This document shows, in pieces, positions 28,766 through 37,418 of a stretch of DNA of 64,000 bases. The position numbers and the translations under genes are program-made. The first letter of the stretch is position 1; each line of letters opens with the position of its first letter. The notes below the pieces were generated by a model. It had not been told where the DNA came from. It was given only the letters and a program-made list of their open reading frames with translations, and did no database searches. The stretch comes from Cryobacterium melibiosiphilum (GTDB lineage: Bacteria > Actinomycetota > Actinomycetes > Actinomycetales > Microbacteriaceae), in contig NZ_QZVS01000089.1 in the NCBI RefSeq assembly GCF_003602235.1, forward strand, positions 1 to 64,000, written 5' to 3'.

Positions 28766-29854
28766 TCAGCGGGCCGGCGCGAACGTGGCGAGCAGACGCT
28801 GCAGGGAATCCAGTCGCACCTGACCGACCTCGCCGAGTTCTCCGGCCTCGACCGCCTCGATGATCGCGCAGTCCGGTGAATCCGGCAGGTGCGTGCAGCC
28901 GCGCGGGCAGCGCTCGGCGATCGTGGCGAGGTCGGTGAAAGCTTTGAGAATGTTGTCAGTGTTGATGTGCCCCAGACCGAAGGAGCGCACGCCGGGGGTA
29001 TCGATGACCCAGCCGCGGCCGGCATCCGTTTCGAGGCGCAGCGACACCGTCGACGACGAGGTGTGGCGCCCGCGCCCGGTGACGGTGTTCACGACGCCGA
29101 TGGCCCGGTTGGTGCCGGGAACGAGCGCGTTCACGAGGGTCGACTTGCCGACCCCCGAGTGGCCGACGAAGACGGTGTCGTGACCGACCAGGGCCGCACT
29201 GATCTCCTCGAGCGGGATATGGTCCTCACGGCTGCGGAACACCGGCAGGTCGAGGCCGGCGAAGTTGCTGAGAAACTCCGCCGGGTCGGCGAGGTCGGTC
29301 TTGGTGATGCAGAGGATGGGGGAGACCCCGGCGTCATAGGCGGCGACCAGGTAGCGGTCGACGAGGCGGATGCGAGGCTCCGGGTTGGCCGCGGCGACGA
29401 CGATGAGCATCTGGTCGGCGTTGGCCACGATCACCCGCTCGACGGCGTCTGTGTCGTCGGCGCTGCGACGCAGCAGGGTGCGGCGCTCGACGATGCGTAC
29501 GATGCGAGCGAGGGTGCCCTCGTCGCCGCTGGTGTTGCCCACGATGTCGACCTGGTCGCCGTTGACGACGGCCTTCTTGCGCAGCTCGCTCGCGCGTGCA
29601 ACGGTCACCCGGTGCTCGGTCGGAAGGTTCTCGTCGAGCAGTACGGTGTAGCGGCCGCGGTCCACCGTGAGGATGCGCCCGGTCACGGCGTTCTCGTGCT
29701 GCGGCCGGGTCTTGGACCGAGGCTTCGTGCCCTTGCGCCCGGGGCGCACGCGCACGTCGGACTCGTCGTACTGCGGTTCGTCCTCGTCGGGCGTCGCCCA
29801 CCAGGCTTCGGCCTGGTCGCCCGAGTCCCCGGCCGGAGTGTTTCGGCCCGGCAT
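28766..29854 (-). CDS. rsgA: Ribosome small subunit-dependent GTPase RsgA
   Basis: A 362-residue circularly permuted GTPase that checks late 30S assembly. An N-terminal basic region and OB-like domain (GRILTVDRGRYTVLLDE) precede G4 (CITKTDLAD), then G1 (GHSGVGKSTLVNALV), G2/G3 (RHTSSSTVSLRLE, DTPGVRSFGL), the permuted order of the family. A C-terminal zinc knuckle CPRGCTHLPDSPDC follows. It starts one base from the aroA stop and ends 5 nt before the lipoprotein gene. Confidence 0.93.
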   Translation of the reverse strand: MPGRNTPAGDSGDQAEAWWATPDEDEPQYDESDVRVRPGRKGTKPRSKTRPQHENAVTGRILTVDRGRYTVLLDENLPTEHRVTVARASELRKKAVVNGDQVDIVGNTSGDEGTLARIVRIVERRTLLRRSADDTDAVERVIVANADQMLIVVAAANPEPRIRLVDRYLVAAYDAGVSPILCITKTDLADPAEFLSNFAGLDLPVFRSREDHIPLEEISAALVGHDTVFVGHSGVGKSTLVNALVPGTNRAIGVVNTVTGRGRHTSSSTVSLRLETDAGRGWVIDTPGVRSFGLGHINTDNILKAFTDLATIAERCPRGCTHLPDSPDCAIIEAVEAGELGEVGQVRLDSLQRLLATFAPAR

Positions 29855-31213
29855 CTAGAGGGTGGCCTCCGGCAACAGGGCGTGCCACAGCTCCGGAAAC
29901 TGGGGGAGCGTCTTGGCCGTGGTCGCAATGTTCTCCACGAGCACCCCGGGAACCGCGAGGCCGATGAGTGCGCCGGCCGTGGCCATCCGGTGGTCGTCGT
30001 AGCTCTTCCATTCGCCGCCGGTGAGCGGTTGCGGCACGATGTGCAGGCCGTCGGGCAGCTCCGTGACGTTGCCGCCGAGGCGGTTGATCTCGGTGGCGAG
30101 GGCTTCGAGGCGGTTCGATTCGTGGTGGCGCAGGTGGCCGATGCCGGTGATCGTGCTCGGCGAATCGGCGAGGGCGGCGAGGGCCACGAGCGTCGGTGCG
30201 AGCTCGCCGCCGGTCGACAGGTCGAGCTCAACACCATGGATGCCGTCGCCCCCGGTGACCGTGAGGCGATCGCCTTCAAGGGTCACGTGTGCGCCGAACA
30301 GGGGCAGCAGGGTGGCGAGGTCGGCGCCGACCTGGGTCGTGCTCGCCGGCCAACCGGCGATGGTGACGCTGCCGCCGGCCACGAGGGCTGCGGCGAGGAA
30401 CGGGGCCGCGTTGGACAGGTCTGGTTCGATGTCGACGTCGGCGCCACGGATCGGGCCGGGCTGCACAACCCACTCTCCGACGGCGGGACTGGTGACCGTG
30501 ACGCCGCGGGCGGCAAGGGTGGCGATGGTCATCTCGATGTGCGGCAGGCTCGGCAGACGCTCCCCGGAGTGGGTGAGGTGCAGCCCCTCGTCGAACCGCG
30601 CGGCGGCCAGCAGCAGCCCGGAGACGAACTGGCTCGAGGCGCCGGCGTCGATCGTGACGTCGCCGCCGGTGACGGCGCCGCGGCCGTGCACGGTGAAGGG
30701 CAGGGCGCGGCGGCCGTCGTCGTTGATGTCGGCACCGAGATCGCGCAGAGCGGTGATCATGGTCGCCATCGGGCGGCGGCGGGCGGCCGCATCGCCGTCG
30801 AAAGTCGTGGGGCCGAGGGCCAGGGCGGCGAGCGGGGGAAGAAAACGCATCACTGTGCCGGCAAGGCCGCAATCGACTGTCGTGGAGCCGAGGAGTTCCC
30901 CGGGGGTGACCTTCAGGTCGGCTCCGAAGGCTCCATCGCCTTCCACCTGCTCGATCGTGGTGCCCATCTGCCGCAGGGCGTCGACCATCAGGTCGCTATC
31001 CCGCGAGTGCAGCGGTGCGCGCAACAGCGACGGTTCGGCGGCGAGGGCGGAGAGCACGAGCTCACGGTTCGTCAGCGATTTCGAGCCCGGGAGGGAAACC
31101 GTGCACGCCACGGGACCGGAGGCCGTGGGAGCCGGCCACCAGGCATCCGCTTCGAGCGGCACATTGTCGCCGTAAGGATCGAACTCCGGCTTGGAATATC
31201 TCGAGATCAACAT
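29855..31213 (-). CDS. aroA: 3-phosphoshikimate 1-carboxyvinyltransferase (EPSP synthase)
   Basis: The sixth enzyme of the shikimate pathway, 452 residues, cytoplasmic. It carries the PEP/shikimate-3-phosphate-binding LPGSKSLTNRELVLSAL near residue 43, the GTVMRFLPPLAAL region, and the C-terminal YDDHRMATAGAL with the catalytic acid. The ATG at 31213 lies inside the spacer of the divergent sigR promoter. On its own strand TATTCT ends 8 nt before the ATG, so it may be leaderless. Confidence 0.95.
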   Translation of the reverse strand: MLISRYSKPEFDPYGDNVPLEADAWWPAPTASGPVACTVSLPGSKSLTNRELVLSALAAEPSLLRAPLHSRDSDLMVDALRQMGTTIEQVEGDGAFGADLKVTPGELLGSTTVDCGLAGTVMRFLPPLAALALGPTTFDGDAAARRRPMATMITALRDLGADINDDGRRALPFTVHGRGAVTGGDVTIDAGASSQFVSGLLLAAARFDEGLHLTHSGERLPSLPHIEMTIATLAARGVTVTSPAVGEWVVQPGPIRGADVDIEPDLSNAAPFLAAALVAGGSVTIAGWPASTTQVGADLATLLPLFGAHVTLEGDRLTVTGGDGIHGVELDLSTGGELAPTLVALAALADSPSTITGIGHLRHHESNRLEALATEINRLGGNVTELPDGLHIVPQPLTGGEWKSYDDHRMATAGALIGLAVPGVLVENIATTAKTLPQFPELWHALLPEATL

Positions 31214-31218
31214 CGGTT
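31193..31218 (+). promoter_or_regulatory. SigR-type promoter of sigR
   Basis: GGAAT (31193-31197), exactly 18 bp, then GTT (31216-31218): a perfect match to the SigR/SigH consensus GGAAT-N18-GTT known from Streptomyces and mycobacteria. It predicts a start near 31225, leaving the Shine-Dalgarno at 31246-31253 within the transcript. It implies positive autoregulation under thiol-oxidative stress. Confidence 0.75.
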
Positions 31219-31260
31219 ATCAGAATAGTCGGAAAGATTTGATCTGGAGGAGGTGTCGTC

Positions 31261-32046
31261 GTGGCAACTGCAGTCTTAGAACGACCCAGCTCGGCGGCGC
31301 CTCGCGGCATCCGTTCGCGCGATATCAGCATTCGCGGCTTAGAATTGCCGGTAATGACAACAGATACACCGGTTCCCGAGCAGTCGAGCGTGCCCCGGAC
31401 AACACCCGAAGCCGCAGCGACGCTGACCCGCGACCTGTTCGAAGAGCAGGCGATGCCGTTCATCGACCAACTCTATGCCGCGGCAATGCGTATGACGCGC
31501 AACCCGTCCGACGCGCAGGACCTCGTGCAGGAGACCTTCGTCAAGGCGTTCGCCGCGTTCGCGCAGTTCGAACAGGGCACCAACCTCAAAGCGTGGCTGT
31601 ACCGGATCCTCACGAATACCTTCATCAACCAGTACCGCAAGAAGCAGCGCGAGCCGTATCAGGGCACGATCGACGACCTTGAAGACTGGCAGATGGGCGG
31701 CGCCGAATCGACGACCGCAATGTCGGGCCGGTCCGCCGAGGCCGAAGCGATCGACCACCTGCCCGACAGCGCCGTGAAAGACGCCCTGCAGTCGATTCCC
31801 GAAGATTTCCGCCTCGCCGTGTATTTTGCCGACGTCGAGGGCTTCTCCTACCAGGAGATCGCTGAAATCATGAAAACACCCATTGGCACCGTGATGAGCC
31901 GCCTGCACCGAGGCCGTCGGCTCCTTCGCGACCTGCTGGCCGGATACGCGCAGGAGCGCGGACTCGGCCGGTCAGCGAGCCAGAACGACACTGTCCCGAG
32001 CGCCACTGGGGCTGTCCCGAACAATACTGGGAGCTCAAAACCATGA
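31261..32046 (+). CDS. sigR: RNA polymerase sigma factor SigR (SigH/RpoE type)
   Basis: An ECF sigma factor for thiol-oxidative stress. Region 2 ([45 protein letters not shown]) and region 4 ([40 protein letters not shown]) are typical. A GTG at 31261 with an ideal Shine-Dalgarno GGAGGAGG gives 261 residues; an internal ATG at 31354 would give the usual-length protein, 31 residues shorter. Both may be used. The C-terminal tail of about 30 residues is Ser/Asn-rich. The stop overlaps the rsrA start by 4 nt. Confidence 0.93.
   Translation: MATAVLERPSSAAPRGIRSRDISIRGLELPVMTTDTPVPEQSSVPRTTPEAAATLTRDLFEEQAMPFIDQLYAAAMRMTRNPSDAQDLVQETFVKAFAAFAQFEQGTNLKAWLYRILTNTFINQYRKKQREPYQGTIDDLEDWQMGGAESTTAMSGRSAEAEAIDHLPDSAVKDALQSIPEDFRLAVYFADVEGFSYQEIAEIMKTPIGTVMSRLHRGRRLLRDLLAGYAQERGLGRSASQNDTVPSATGAVPNNTGSSKP
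31340..31345 (+). promoter_or_regulatory. Candidate internal -10 (TAGAAT) for short SigR
   Basis: TAGAAT ends 8 nt before the internal ATG at 31354. It could drive a leaderless transcript for the short SigR form, independent of SigR. No good -35 was found. Confidence 0.35.
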
Positions 32047-32285
32047 CCGATTGCGGATGCACCAAAGCACAAGCCGAACTCGAAGAGTACCTGCACCACG
32101 AACTGTGCGGCGCGGATGCCGCCGACATCCAGGCGCACCTCGCGGGGTGTGAAGATTGCGCCTCGGAACACCTCGTTGGGCGCACGTTGACCGAAGCGGT
32201 GCAGCGTGCCTGCAAGGAGACCGCCCCCGAAGACCTGCGCGACCAGGTGCTCGCCCGCCTGCGCGCGCTGCAGTCTGCCCACTAG
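32043..32285 (+). CDS. rsrA: Mycothiol-system anti-sigma factor RsrA
   Basis: An 80-residue zinc-binding anti-sigma factor that releases SigR on disulfide formation. The ZAS motif is H32-x3-C36-x2-C39 ([11 protein letters not shown]), with further cysteines C4, C6 and C22 available for zinc or disulfide bonding. The length is typical. It overlaps the sigR stop by ATGA, so the two are made in step. Confidence 0.92.
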   Translation: MTDCGCTKAQAELEEYLHHELCGADAADIQAHLAGCEDCASEHLVGRTLTEAVQRACKETAPEDLRDQVLARLRALQSAH

Positions 32286-32391
32286 CGCCCAGACTCCCCG
32301 CACAGAGACTGCGCCGGTAGCGGATGCCGCGGGTCGCGCCCCCGGGCTGGCGCAACACCCGCGCAACTCTCGAATGGCTCGCTGGCCCGGT

Positions 32392-32497
32392 GGCGCAACC
32401 ACCGCGTAGCGGCGCAACTCCCGCGTTCGGCACGCGGATGTTCCGGGCTGGCTTGTGCGCGGCGGCGAAACTACCGCGCAGTGGCGCAGCACCCGTG
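32392..32497. repeat. REP-like repeat cluster, locus B
   Basis: CTACCGCGCAGTGGCGCAGCACCCGTG (32471-32497 as two abutting blocks) is the inverse of the locus A element with few changes, and 32392-32425 holds a related copy. It lies in the 237-bp gap between rsrA and the convergent VOC gene; no gene is seen there. Confidence 0.55.
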
Positions 32498-32522
32498 TGG
32501 CGCCGCGGGCATGGCGGGGCGG

Positions 32523-33347
32523 CTACTCCGTGTCTGAGCTCGCGGAGCCGGCCGCGGTCGGGTCCGACGCGGTCTCGGTGGCGACACCACCGAGCTGGAA
32601 CATCGCACCGGTGGGGTCGGCGACCTGGGCGAAAACGCCGAACTCCGAGTCCCAGGGTTCGCGCAGGATGCGGCCGCCCAGCTCGACGACCCGTGCCGCC
32701 GCCGCCGGGACATCCGCTACCCCGAGGTAGAGCTGCCAGTGTGACGGAACGCCCTCGGGGAGGGTCGCGTGTGCGTCGTAGACACCGCCGACCATGGTGC
32801 CTTCCTCGCCGAAGGTGCTGTAGCGAAACTCCATCGTGTCGCTCAGGGGCGTGAGGTTCCACCCGAAGACGGTCCGGTAGAACGCGAGCGCCGCGTCGTA
32901 GTCGCGGGTGTTGAGCTCGTGCCAGACCGGCGAGCCATGCTCGTTGTTGACCTCGAAACCGGCGTGCTCGGCGGATTCCCAGAGGCCGATTGCGGCACCG
33001 GTCGGGTCGAGGATCATGGCCATGCGCCCCTGATCGCCTACGGTCATCGGCTCCATGAGGATCTGCGCGCCGGCGGCTCGGGCGGATGCCGCGGCGCCGT
33101 CGACGTCGTCGACGGCGAGGTAGGTGGTCCAGACGTCCGGAAAGGTCGAGTCCGGCAGCTGCCGGGCCAGGCCGGCGACCTGTGCGTCACCCTTCCAGAA
33201 GGTGATGTAGTTGCCGTATTCCTCACCGGACTCCGTGGCGGTCCAGCCGAAGAGAGCGCTGTAGAAGGCCTTCGAACGGTCGACGTCGGAACTCATGAGG
33301 TCGACCCAGCACGGTTCGCCGGGAGTGAATGCGTCGGGGGTGGGCAT
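32523..33347 (-). CDS. VOC family protein with two glyoxalase-like domains
   Basis: A 274-residue cytoplasmic protein of two vicinal-oxygen-chelate modules (about 7-125 and 137-255). Each has the usual opening: CWVDLMSSDVDRSKAFYSALFGW and VWHELNTRDYDAALAFYRTVFGW. Members include dioxygenases, glyoxalases and binding proteins; the substrate cannot be given. A Shine-Dalgarno GAGGAGGA before the ATG at 33347 fixes the start. The upstream 33360-33424 is a tandem repeat. Convergent with rsrA. Confidence 0.87.
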   Translation of the reverse strand: MPTPDAFTPGEPCWVDLMSSDVDRSKAFYSALFGWTATESGEEYGNYITFWKGDAQVAGLARQLPDSTFPDVWTTYLAVDDVDGAAASARAAGAQILMEPMTVGDQGRMAMILDPTGAAIGLWESAEHAGFEVNNEHGSPVWHELNTRDYDAALAFYRTVFGWNLTPLSDTMEFRYSTFGEEGTMVGGVYDAHATLPEGVPSHWQLYLGVADVPAAAARVVELGGRILREPWDSEFGVFAQVADPTGAMFQLGGVATETASDPTAAGSASSDTE

Positions 33348-33359
33348 CGAGATCCTCCT

Positions 33360-33424
33360 CAGATGGTGCGTCGAAAGATGGCCTGTCGAATCAGATGGCC
33401 TCGAACCAGATGGGCGGTCGAATT
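33360..33424. repeat. 15-18-bp imperfect tandem repeat, four units
   Basis: Units begin at 33360, 33376, 33392 and 33407 with the core CAGATGGNNNGTCGAA. The array ends 13 bp before the VOC start on the other strand, so it lies in that gene's leader or promoter. Confidence 0.5.
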
Positions 33425-33459
33425 CGTCGGACTGTCGGATTCGATCATCGTACAAAGAA

Positions 33460-33507
33460 ACCCGTGGGCCGGGGGCGTCGACGTGTCGACAACCCCGGCC
33501 CACGGGT
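33460..33507 (-). terminator. Terminator of kgd
   Basis: A perfect 15-bp stem (33460-33474 with 33493-33507) encloses an inner GTCGAC palindrome pair. On the minus strand the stem runs into TTTCTTTG. It lies 20 nt after the kgd stop. Confidence 0.8.
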
Positions 33508-33527
33508 CGGATGGTGCGGGCGTGCTG

Positions 33528-36500
33528 TTACAGGGTCAGTGCGTTACGCATCAACTCGGCCTGCTCCGTTGCGTGACGCTTGGCCGACCCGGCGGCCGGG
33601 GAGGCCGACGCGGCACGGGAGAACAGGCGCACCGGGCGCGGGCCCAGCTTGTTGGTCTCCAGGTAGAAGAAGGGCCACGCGCCCTGGTTCTCCGGTTCGT
33701 CCTGCACCCACGCCAGTTCGGCGTTCGGGTACTGCTCGGCCACGGCCTTGAGCTCGGCGGCGGGAAGAGGGTAGAACTGCTCGACGCGCACGAGCGCGAT
33801 CTCGGGGTTCGGGTTCTTCTCGAGATCGTTGAGCAGATCGTAGTAGAGCTTGCCCGAGTGGAACAGCACCCGCTTCACGGCGGCCTTGTCCTGGATGCGA
33901 GCATCGTCGATGACCGGCTCGAACTTGCCGCTGGTCAGGTCGGCGACGGAGCTCGTCGCTCCACGCAGGCGCAGCATCGACTTCGGGGTGAAGACGATGA
34001 GCGGACGGCGGGGGCGCATGTAGGCCTGGCGACGCAACAGGTGGAAGTACGACGCCGGGGTCGACGGCCGTGCCACGGTCATGTTTTCTTCGGCACAGAG
34101 CTGCAGGAACCGCTCGATTCGAGCGGACGAGTGGTCGGGTCCCTGACCCTCATACCCGTGCGGCAGCAGCAGGACGACGGATGACCGCTGCCCCCACTTC
34201 TGCTCGGCGCTCGACACGAACTGGTCGATGATCGTCTGGGCACCGTTGGCGAAGTCACCGAACTGGGCCTCCCAGAGCACGAGGGCGTCGGCACGTTCCA
34301 CCGAGTAGCCGTACTCGAAGCCCATGGCCGCGTACTCGCTGAGCAGCGAGTCGTAGATCCAGAACCTGGCCTGGTTGTCTTTCAGGTTCGCGAGCGGCAG
34401 CCATTCCTGGCCGTTGACCCGGTCGTGCAGCACAGCGTGGCGCTGCACGAAGGTGCCGCGGCGGGCGTCCTGGCCGGCGAAGCGCACCGGGGTGCCCTCC
34501 ACGAGCAGCGAGCCGAGGGCGAGCAGCTCACCGAAGCTCCAGTCGATGTTGCCGTTGCGGCTCATGTCGAGGCGCTTCTGCAACAGCTGCTGCAGCTTGT
34601 TGTGCACCGTGAAGCCGGCGGGCTTGTTGTTGAAGGCGTCACCGATGAGGTGGATCACCGACTCCGGCACTCCGGTGGATGCCGGTTCGCCGGCGGAATC
34701 CTCGCGGGCCTTCGCCTCGGCATCCGCCTTGGCCGCCGCGGCGACCTCGGCGGTGATGATTGGGATCGACGCGGTCTGCGCGGCGTGCGTCTCCATGAAC
34801 GCGCGTTCCAGGCGGTCCTGGAAGTCGCGGTGGGCAGCCTCGTACTCTTCTTCCGTGATGTCGCCACGTCCGACGAGCGCTTCGGTGTACAACTTGCGAA
34901 CGGAGCGTTTGGCTTCGATCAGGTTGTACATCAACGGCTGCGTCATCGAGGGGTCGTCGCCCTCGTTGTGGCCGCGGCGACGGTAGCAGATGAGGTCGAC
35001 GACGACATCCTTCTTGAACTCCTGGCGATACTCGAACGCGAGCTCCGCGGCCCGAACCACGGCTTCGGGGTCATCCCCGTTGACGTGGAAGATCGGCGCC
35101 TGGATCGTCTTGGCCACGTCGGTCGAGTAGATCGAGGTGCGGGCGTCACCGGGCAGGGTCGTGAAACCGAGTTGGTTGTTCACCACAATGTGGATCGTGC
35201 CGCCGGTACGGTAGCCGCGCAGCTGGGACATTTGCAGGGTTTCGAGCACAACACCCTGGCCGGCCATGGCCGCGTCGCCGTGGATGAGGATCGGCAGCGT
35301 CGAGAAGGTGCCGATCGGCTTGCGGTCCTGCTTGGCGCGCACGATGCCCTCGAGCACGCCGTCGCCGGCCTCGAGGTGCGAGGGGTTCGCGGCCAGCGAG
35401 ACCGGGATCTCCACGCCGCCCTCGCCACGGAAGGTGCCCATGGTACCGAGGTGGTACTTCACGTCGCCGGAGCCGTGCTGCGTGCGCGGGTCCTGCGTTC
35501 CTTCGAACTCGCGGAAGATCTGTCCGTAGGTCTTGCCGGCGATGTTGGTGAGCACGTTCAGGCGACCACGGTGGGCCATGCCGATGGCGACCTCGTCGAG
35601 GCCGGCATCCGCTGAACTCTGCAGGATGGAATCGAGCAGCGGAATCGTGGACTCACCGCCCTCGAGGCTGAAGCGCTTCTGGCCCACGTACTTGGTCTGC
35701 AGGAAGGTCTCGAAGGCCTCGGCCTCATTGAGCTTGCCGAGGATGCGCATCTGCTCGTGATGGGTCGGCTTGACGTACGCCTTCTCCATCTTCTCCTGCA
35801 CCCACTTGCGCTGGGCCGGGTCCTGGATGTGCATGTACTCGATGCCCGTGGTGCGGCAATACGAGTCACGCAGCACGCCGAGGATGTCGCGGAGCAGCAT
35901 CTGACGCTGGTTTCCGAAGCCGCCGGTCACGAACGAGCGATCGAGGTCCCAGAAGGTGAGGCCGTGGGTCGCGATGTCGAGGTCGGGGTGGCTGCGCTGC
36001 ATGTATTCGAGCGGGTCGATGTCGGCCATCAGGTGGCCGCGCACGCGGAACGAGTTGATGAGTTCCTGCACGCGGGCGGTCTTGTCGACGGCGCTCGCGA
36101 GGTCGACGCTGATGTCCGGCGCCCAGTGGATCGGGTCGTACGGGATGCGCAGCGCGGAGAAGATCTCCTCGTAGAAGTTGTGCTGGCCGATCAGCAGCTC
36201 GTGCACGATCTTGAGGAACTCGCCCGAACCGGCGCCCTGGATGACGCGGTGGTCATAGGTGCTGGTGAGCGTGATGGTCTTCGAGATCGCCAGGCCGGTG
36301 AGGGTCTTGATGCTCGCACCCTGGAACTCCGCCGGATAGTCGAGGGCGCCGGCGCCGATGATGCAGCCCTGGCCCTTCATCAGGCGCGGCACGGAATGCA
36401 CGGTGCCGATGCCGCCCGGGTTGGTCAGCGACAGGGTCGCACCGGCGAAGTCGTCGGCGGTGAGCTTGTTCTGGCGGGCCCGGGCGACGAGGTCTTCGTA

Positions 36501-37286
36501 GGCGGCGAGGAACTCGCCGAAGGTCATCGTGTCGGCACGCTTGATGGCCGGCACGAGCAGCGCACGGCTGCCGTCGGGCTTGGGCATGTCGATGGCCAGA
36601 CCCATGCCGATGTGGGCGGGAGCGATCACGGACGGCTTGCCGTTGACCTCGTCGTAGTAGACGTTCTGGCTCGGGAACATCTTCAAGGCCCGAATCAACG
36701 CCCAACCGATGAGGTGTGTGAAGCTGACCTTGCCGCCGCGCGCACGCTTGAGGTGGTTGTTGATGACGATGCGGTTGTCGATCAGCAGCTTCGCCGGAAT
36801 GGTGCGCACGCTCGTCGCGGTCGGCACGGTGAGGCTCGCGGCCATATTGGTGGCGAGCGACTTGGCCATGCCGCGCAGCGGCGAGACGACGTCTTCACGC
36901 ACCGGAGCGGTCGCGTCGGCGACCACTGCCTGCGGCTTGGTGATCGGGGCATCGGCCGGAACGGGCTTGGGCTTGGCCGCGATCGACGTGGTGCGCGCCG
37001 TCGGCTGGCCGTCCGGGGCCGGGGCCGAGACAGGCGCTGCGGCGACGGGCGCTGCGGGAGCTGCTGCTGCGGGAGCCGGCGCGACGGGGGCCGCGGGGGC
37101 GGCTGCCGGAGCAGCTGGCGACGACGCGGTCTGGTGGTAGCTCTCGAGCACCGGCCACCACGATTCGTCAACCGAGTTCTTATCGACGAGGTACCTTTCG
37201 TACAACTCATCTACGAGCCACTCGTTTGCACCGAATTCACCCGACGTCGTTTCGTCGGAGGTTCCACCGGTTACCTGGCTTGACAC
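33528..37286 (-). CDS. kgd: Multifunctional 2-oxoglutarate metabolism enzyme Kgd/OdhA
   Basis: A 1252-residue actinobacterial fusion of E1 and E2-type parts of the 2-oxoglutarate dehydrogenase complex. An N-terminal segment with the E1 motif (NEWLVDELYERYLVDKNSVD) and an Ala/Pro linker lead to the succinyltransferase-like domain ending DHRVIQGAGSGEFLKIVHELL. From about residue 400 follows the thiamine-dependent E1 with GMAHRGRLNVLTNI and HVNGDDPEAVVRAA. Lipoyl domains are absent, as usual in this family. It oxidises 2-oxoglutarate in the TCA cycle and also makes succinic semialdehyde or HOA in mycobacteria. GTG start; divergent from guaB1. Confidence 0.96.
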   Translation of the reverse strand: MSSQVTGGTSDETTSGEFGANEWLVDELYERYLVDKNSVDESWWPVLESYHQTASSPAAPAAAPAAPVAPAPAAAAPAAPVAAAPVSAPAPDGQPTARTTSIAAKPKPVPADAPITKPQAVVADATAPVREDVVSPLRGMAKSLATNMAASLTVPTATSVRTIPAKLLIDNRIVINNHLKRARGGKVSFTHLIGWALIRALKMFPSQNVYYDEVNGKPSVIAPAHIGMGLAIDMPKPDGSRALLVPAIKRADTMTFGEFLAAYEDLVARARQNKLTADDFAGATLSLTNPGGIGTVHSVPRLMKGQGCIIGAGALDYPAEFQGASIKTLTGLAISKTITLTSTYDHRVIQGAGSGEFLKIVHELLIGQHNFYEEIFSALRIPYDPIHWAPDISVDLASAVDKTARVQELINSFRVRGHLMADIDPLEYMQRSHPDLDIATHGLTFWDLDRSFVTGGFGNQRQMLLRDILGVLRDSYCRTTGIEYMHIQDPAQRKWVQEKMEKAYVKPTHHEQMRILGKLNEAEAFETFLQTKYVGQKRFSLEGGESTIPLLDSILQSSADAGLDEVAIGMAHRGRLNVLTNIAGKTYGQIFREFEGTQDPRTQHGSGDVKYHLGTMGTFRGEGGVEIPVSLAANPSHLEAGDGVLEGIVRAKQDRKPIGTFSTLPILIHGDAAMAGQGVVLETLQMSQLRGYRTGGTIHIVVNNQLGFTTLPGDARTSIYSTDVAKTIQAPIFHVNGDDPEAVVRAAELAFEYRQEFKKDVVVDLICYRRRGHNEGDDPSMTQPLMYNLIEAKRSVRKLYTEALVGRGDITEEEYEAAHRDFQDRLERAFMETHAAQTASIPIITAEVAAAAKADAEAKAREDSAGEPASTGVPESVIHLIGDAFNNKPAGFTVHNKLQQLLQKRLDMSRNGNIDWSFGELLALGSLLVEGTPVRFAGQDARRGTFVQRHAVLHDRVNGQEWLPLANLKDNQARFWIYDSLLSEYAAMGFEYGYSVERADALVLWEAQFGDFANGAQTIIDQFVSSAEQKWGQRSSVVLLLPHGYEGQGPDHSSARIERFLQLCAEENMTVARPSTPASYFHLLRRQAYMRPRRPLIVFTPKSMLRLRGATSSVADLTSGKFEPVIDDARIQDKAAVKRVLFHSGKLYYDLLNDLEKNPNPEIALVRVEQFYPLPAAELKAVAEQYPNAELAWVQDEPENQGAWPFFYLETNKLGPRPVRLFSRAASASPAAGSAKRHATEQAELMRNALTL

Positions 37287-37405
37287 CTACCGATCACCCA
37301 CTCTCTGCGTTGATTTTGGATGCCCGAGCGTTCAGACGGCCGGGTCAGTTCTGCACGACCAGCCTAATCCCATCCGAAGCGGCTGCGGGCACCCGCGTGG
37401 GGCGC

Positions 37406-37411
37406 TAGCTT
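37406..37411 (+). promoter_or_regulatory. Candidate -10 (TAGCTT) of guaB1, leaderless
   Basis: TAGCTT ends 7 nt before the ATG at 37419. No Shine-Dalgarno is present, which fits a leaderless transcript. Confidence 0.3.
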
Positions 37412-37418
37412 TATTTGT

